Shown piece by piece: positions 12,925-15,796 of a stretch of 15,796 nt of DNA (position 1 is its first letter; the number at the start of each line of letters is the position of its first letter). The notes under the pieces are model-generated. The model ran no database searches, was not told the origin of the DNA, and saw only the letters and a list, made by a program, of their open reading frames with translations. A program made the translations under genes and the position numbers. This DNA is from an uncultured Trueperaceae bacterium. GTDB taxonomy: Bacteria > Deinococcota > Deinococci > Deinococcales > Trueperaceae. The DNA lies in contig CALCHY010000144.1 in NCBI GenBank assembly GCA_937907415.1, positions 1-15,796 on the forward strand, given 5' to 3'.

Positions 12925-13608
12925 CTAATGGGTAGCAGTACTTGACGGCGAGAGGTGAACGGTGGCCTCGCCCGGCGCCAGGCCAAAGCGGAGCTCCAAC
13001 TCCAGAGCCGGATCGGGCTCGTCGGAGTGCAGGTAGACGGGTTCGATGGTCAGTTCCAGCACGACGTCGACGAAGAACGTCGATCTGGGACGCGGCCAAC
13101 CCGGCGGTGCGGCCGGTATCTGCTGCGGGCCGAGGGCGAAACTCAGCAGGTTGTCGGGCGCACCTACGCTGTACTCACAGTAGGATTCGAAGCAGGCGCC
13201 GCGCTGCAGCGTGGCGTTAACGGCTATCTCCCGGGCGAACGCCAAGGAGCCCTCGTCGTTATGGATGTTCACCGACCACTTGGCGGCAAGAACCGAGAGC
13301 TCATCGGGCAGGGCCGAGGTTATCGGATCCGCGCCCTCGCGGACAAGCGCCAACTTCCACGCGGGCGTCGTGCCTACCGGAACGGTCATGGCCTTTACCC
13401 GAGACAGCGAGGGCATGAACCAAGGAGCTTGGTGGCTGACCTGCCAGGCGACCTCGCTCCTTGAGATGACCCCGGACCGAAGCACCACCTGCCGACCGCT
13501 CAGGCTGAGCATGTCCGACATCGTAACTACCTGCGTGGCAGGCGTGGAGCAGGCCACCAATAGCAGCAGTACGACCGGCCCGATCATGCGTACAGGCTTA
13601 TGCCTCAT
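12925..13608 (-). CDS. Hypothetical lipoprotein (227 aa), first gene of operon
   Basis: ATG 13608 is preferred. A GTG at 13617 and an ATG at 13587 are also possible, and all three keep the signal peptide MIGPVVLLLLVAC with lipobox LVAC. The mature protein has a Ser/Thr-rich start, a central part with Cys pair CFESYC, and a beta-strand-rich C-terminus (FFVDVVLELTIEPVYLHSDE, LELELRFGLAPGEATVHLSP). No family is recognised. The C-terminal strands FFVDVVLELTIEPV and those ending the next gene (FFLELTIPGLP) look alike, so the two proteins may share a small beta domain or interact at the same membrane. The gene is the likely promoter-proximal member of the two-gene operon; no convincing promoter was found in 13609-13694. 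Confidence 0.65.
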   Translation of the reverse strand: MRHKPVRMIGPVVLLLLVACSTPATQVVTMSDMLSLSGRQVVLRSGVISRSEVAWQVSHQAPWFMPSLSRVKAMTVPVGTTPAWKLALVREGADPITSALPDELSVLAAKWSVNIHNDEGSLAFAREIAVNATLQRGACFESYCEYSVGAPDNLLSFALGPQQIPAAPPGWPRPRSTFFVDVVLELTIEPVYLHSDEPDPALELELRFGLAPGEATVHLSPSSTATH

Positions 13609-13980
13609 CGGACTCACGAAGATCTGATTGCACTAGCTCCCCCCGCTGGGCGTAACGACTACGTGTAGTGCATGAGGGTCGTGGCGCCGCTGGATGTTGT
13701 ATTCCGCCTCAGGAACAGAGACTCCAGCATCTTACATCTATCGTGCTAGGGAGTGAATGGGTTCAGCCTAGTTGGGACGTTCTGAGGTTCCTGGCGTGAT
13801 GGTACTGCATGGGGGTGAGGTAGTTGGGGGCTTGGTGGGGGCGGGTGTGGTTGTAGTGGTGCACGTAGGCGGCTAGGGTGGCGCGGTCTTCTGTCAGGGT
13901 GAGGCTGGGGGTTTGGCCTTGCCCCGTTCCTGTGGACCATTCGCTTGCTCCCGCTCTTGGCGGGAGGGGAGGATGGGTTC

Positions 13981-14259
13981 ATGGCTCGCAGGTATTCAGA
14001 GGAGTTCAAGCAGGGGGCGGTCAGGCTCTATAGGGAGTCGGGGTTGGGTTACCGCAAGATCGCTGAGGATCTGGGGATCAGCGCCTACGCGCTAAGGCAG
14101 TGGGTGCAGCAGGAGGGCGTGGGTAACGGTTCAGCGCCGAGCTCGGAGAGCGAGGAGCTGAGGCGCCTCAGGCGTGAGGTTCGGATCCTGCGAGAAGAGC
14201 GGGAGATCTTACGAAAGGCGGCAGCCTTCTTCGCGCGGGACGAGCTGAAGACAAAGTAG
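13981..14259 (+). CDS. IS3-family OrfA (transposase N-terminal HTH)
   Basis: The ATG at 13981 begins MARRYSEEFKQGAVRLYRES; an open frame upstream is not used. Residues 1-45 are the helix-turn-helix for terminal-repeat binding (GLGYRKIAEDLGISAYALRQ, WVQQEG). Residues ~57-85 are a leucine-zipper helix (ELRRLRREVRILREEREILR, KAAAFFARD), as usual in OrfA. The orfB frame is -1 relative to this one. AAAG motifs at 14214-14217 and 14253-14256, the second just before the TAG, are candidate slip sites for producing the OrfAB fusion transposase. Confidence 0.9.
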   Translation: MARRYSEEFKQGAVRLYRESGLGYRKIAEDLGISAYALRQWVQQEGVGNGSAPSSESEELRRLRREVRILREEREILRKAAAFFARDELKTK

Positions 14260-14321
14260 CGGTCTTCGAGTTCATCCAGGCGGAGAAGGCGAATCACAGT
14301 ATCAGGACCCTGTGCCGAGTC

Positions 14322-15137
14322 ATGCGCGTGTCGAAGAGCGGCTTCCTGGCGTGGCGCAAGCGCCAGCCGTCGCGGCGCGCGCTGCGGGACGCCGAGCTGA
14401 TCGAGCTCATCAAGCGCATTCACGAGGAGAGCCTCGGCACTTACGGCGCGCCGCGCGTTCACGTGGAGCTGCGCGAGGCGCACGGCGTCAGGGTCGCTAG
14501 GAAGCGCGTGGCGCGCCTCATGCGCCAGGCTGGCCTCCAGGGCGTGCACCGGCGCCGCGAAGGGCGCCCGGCTGATCGTGGCGCGCGAGAGCCGGTGTTC
14601 GAGGACCTGGTGCAGCGCGACTTCACGGCTGACGCTCCGAACCGGTTGTGGGTGGCGGACCTGACGCAGCATAAGACGGGTGAGGGCTGGCTCTACTTAG
14701 CGGCGGTGATGGACGTGTTCGGTAAGCGCATCGTGGGCTGGTCGATGGGCGAGCGCATGCAAACCGAGCTGGTGGTTGACGCCGTGGAGATGGCGGTAGC
14801 GAACCGCCGCCCGGCGCCGGGTTTGATTCATCACTCCGATAGGGGCAGTCAATTTGGCAGCTTGAGCTTCGGGCGTCGCCTGAAGGAGTCGGGCATCGTT
14901 GGCAGCATGGGCAGCAAGGGTGACGCCTACGACAACGCGGCCATGGAGAGCTTCTTCGCGACGCTGCAGACGGAGCTTCTCGGCCGCCGGGAGTGGGAGA
15001 CGCAGGCCGAGCTCAAGGCCGCCATCTTCCACTTCATCGAGGTGTTCTACAACCGCAAGCGCCGGCACTCGAGCCTCGGGTACTTGAGTCCCGCGGAGTT
15101 CGAAACCCGGTATGTTCAACGGACGGCAGCCGCGTGA
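14322..15137 (+). CDS. IS3-family OrfB (DDE transposase catalytic domain)
   Basis: The coding-like frame starts upstream of the ATG, at about 14253, with KVAVFEFIQAEKANHSIRTL, which belongs to the OrfAB fusion made by -1 frameshifting. ATG 14322 is the first methionine in frame. The protein has the HTH_21-like segment IKRIHEESLGTYGAPRVHVE, then the integrase core: Asp in LWVADLT, Asp in IHHSDRGSQFG, and Glu in DNAAMESFFATLQ, the complete DDE triad. The C-terminus has the IS3-typical FYNRKRRHSSLGYLSPAEFE. The length of ~271 residues is normal. There is no internal stop or missing catalytic residue, so it could be functional. Confidence 0.92.
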   Translation: MRVSKSGFLAWRKRQPSRRALRDAELIELIKRIHEESLGTYGAPRVHVELREAHGVRVARKRVARLMRQAGLQGVHRRREGRPADRGAREPVFEDLVQRDFTADAPNRLWVADLTQHKTGEGWLYLAAVMDVFGKRIVGWSMGERMQTELVVDAVEMAVANRRPAPGLIHHSDRGSQFGSLSFGRRLKESGIVGSMGSKGDAYDNAAMESFFATLQTELLGRREWETQAELKAAIFHFIEVFYNRKRRHSSLGYLSPAEFETRYVQRTAAA

Positions 15138-15567
15138 GAACGGCCGCCGAAACTGGTCCACGGGACCGGAGTTACTTCAGTTCGTAGGCGTAGTGTTCTT
15201 CGCGGCTGCTGCTTTGCGCGCGTTCGACCAAGCCGTTGGCTTTGGGGGTGGCTGGTGGGATGGTGGACAGCTGGATGTTGAGTTGTTGGCAGGCTTGTTC
15301 GAACTCGCCTTTGTACTCGCTGCCGTTGTCCACTTGGATCCTCTTGATGGGTCCGGGGAAGGCGGTGATGAGTTCTTGCAGGAATCGGGCGGCGTTGCGG
15401 CTGGTGGGGCAGCTGTAGAGTTGCGCGTAGTAGTGGCGTTCGGTAGGGTCCACCGCCGTGAACTGGTAGCGGGGGCGGCCCAGCAGCGAGATCTCGTGTA
15501 GGGTATCCACTTGCATTCTAGAGCGGTGGACCCCGCCTGTTAGGCAGTTCCTTTTGGTTCTTAGGTT

Positions 15568-15722
15568 CTAGCACAGGTTCATGACCTGCTCCTGGGGTTG
15601 AGCCGGCAGCGGTGTTGCCGGCGGTGATGACTGACTGTAAGCCTCGACCGGAGTCCGGTCCTGCAGGCTGGAGTGCGATCGCTCGCCGTTGTAGTAGCCG
15701 CGATGTAGTTACTGACGCCCTT
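15568..15722 (-). pseudogene. C-terminal remnant of another IS3-type transposase
   Basis: The minus strand reads HKGVSNYIA (about 15722-15700) and then, one frame over, GYYNGERSHSSLQDRTPVEA, ending at the TAG 15568-15570. This is the signature end of IS3-family OrfB proteins (YYN-x-x-R-x-H-S-S-L-x-x-R-T-P-x-E-A), but differs clearly from the intact element at 13914-15179, so it comes from another IS. It is frameshifted near 15700 and lacks everything upstream. Bases 15723-15796 hold nothing I recognise. Confidence 0.65.
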
Positions 15723-15796
15723 ATGTTTGTCAAGCGGCGACCTGGAGTTGGTTGACCTGGGTGTTGCGTTGCTATATGAGGTAGTAGGCCTCTCTG

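Larger units (their letters stand above)
13914..15179 (+). mobile_element. Complete IS3-family insertion sequence (1266 bp)
   Basis: Terminal inverted repeats are 13914-13939 and 15154-15179. Both are 26 bases starting TG, 18 of 26 positions match, and both end in GTGGACCA. The flanks are GTT at 13911-13913 and GTT at 15180-15182, a 3-bp target duplication as expected for IS3. It contains orfA and orfB in the usual order and interrupts an IS481-like transposase gene. Intact ends, target duplication and open frames suggest a recent, perhaps active insertion. Confidence 0.9.
13763..15516 (-). pseudogene. IS481-like transposase, split by an IS3-family insertion
   Basis: The part at 15516-15180 encodes the DDE core: MQVDTLHEISLLGRPRYQFT with the first Asp, IQVDNGSEYKGEF with the second, and PKANGLVERAQ with the Glu. 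The part at 13913-13763 encodes the C-terminus, LTLTEDRATLAAYVHHYNHT and RPHQAPNYLTPMQYHHA, ending at TGA 13763. The IS3 element lies exactly between them. Removing it together with one GTT copy joins the halves one base out of frame (five Cs where six are needed), so the gene was already shifted or decayed afterwards. The N-terminal helix-turn-helix part before residue 1 is missing, replaced by other IS debris. The left element end may be near 13695 (TGTTGTATTCCGCC), but no partner terminus is seen. Confidence 0.75.

Noticed and set aside
1..15796. CRISPR arrays, tRNA and rRNA genes
   Set aside because: No regularly spaced direct repeats and no cloverleaf or rRNA-like sequence were seen on reading either strand.

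Overview
The window is GC-rich bacterial DNA. Two exported-protein loci with clear lipoboxes, a PPC-like C-terminal domain, and genes whose TANNNT -10 box lies almost on the start codon (leaderless style) suggest Deinococcota, perhaps a Truepera relative. That placement is inference from style; there is no rRNA or marker gene to confirm it.

Layout. 1-2050: the end of an unknown minus-strand gene, then an AbiE-type toxin-antitoxin pair on the minus strand (AbiEi-like winged-helix protein 986-1993, AbiEii-like nucleotidyltransferase 218-992, the latter broken by one extra base) with a symmetrical operator/promoter at 1985-2046. 2079-3337: the 3' remnant of an S41 peptidase, coupled by an ATGA overlap to an MmcQ/YjbR-HhH protein. 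3368-6896: a dense run of small genes that nearly all belong to antitoxin or antitoxin-like DNA-binding families (excisionase-like HTH, Phd-HTH, HigA2-like XRE, another XRE, HigA, TacA-HTH), with no recognisable toxin beside any of them. Three of the intergenic gaps in this run carry diverged copies of one structured repeat of about 72 bp (5557-5630, 6153-6223, 6825-6896), each just after one minus-strand gene and before the next. A decayed minus-strand reading frame (6914-7203) ends 18 bases before the outermost repeat, so it may be a further, dead unit of the same array.

7244-9490: a 748-residue lipoprotein with carboxypeptidase-regulatory-like, IPT/TIG and PPC-like domains. 9858-10460: a serine resolvase on the minus strand. 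10461-11036: no gene I can support. 11037-13608: a poorly supported hypothetical protein, then a two-gene minus-strand lipoprotein operon ended by a 17-bp-stem hairpin. 13695-15796: a transposon graveyard. A complete IS3-family element (13914-15179, 26-bp terminal inverted repeats, GTT target duplication, orfA/orfB with a -1 frame relation) sits inside an IS481-like transposase gene, and the frameshifted C-terminus of a different IS3-type transposase lies at the right edge.

The most unusual object is the 3.4-7.2 kb region: an array of single antitoxin-like genes punctuated by a structured repeat. The repeat could be a promoter plus RNA leader for each gene, or a cassette-border element; the sequence alone does not decide. 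Single-base frame breaks at several places (788, 4279-4282, about 4965, 7073) may be real decay or assembly error.
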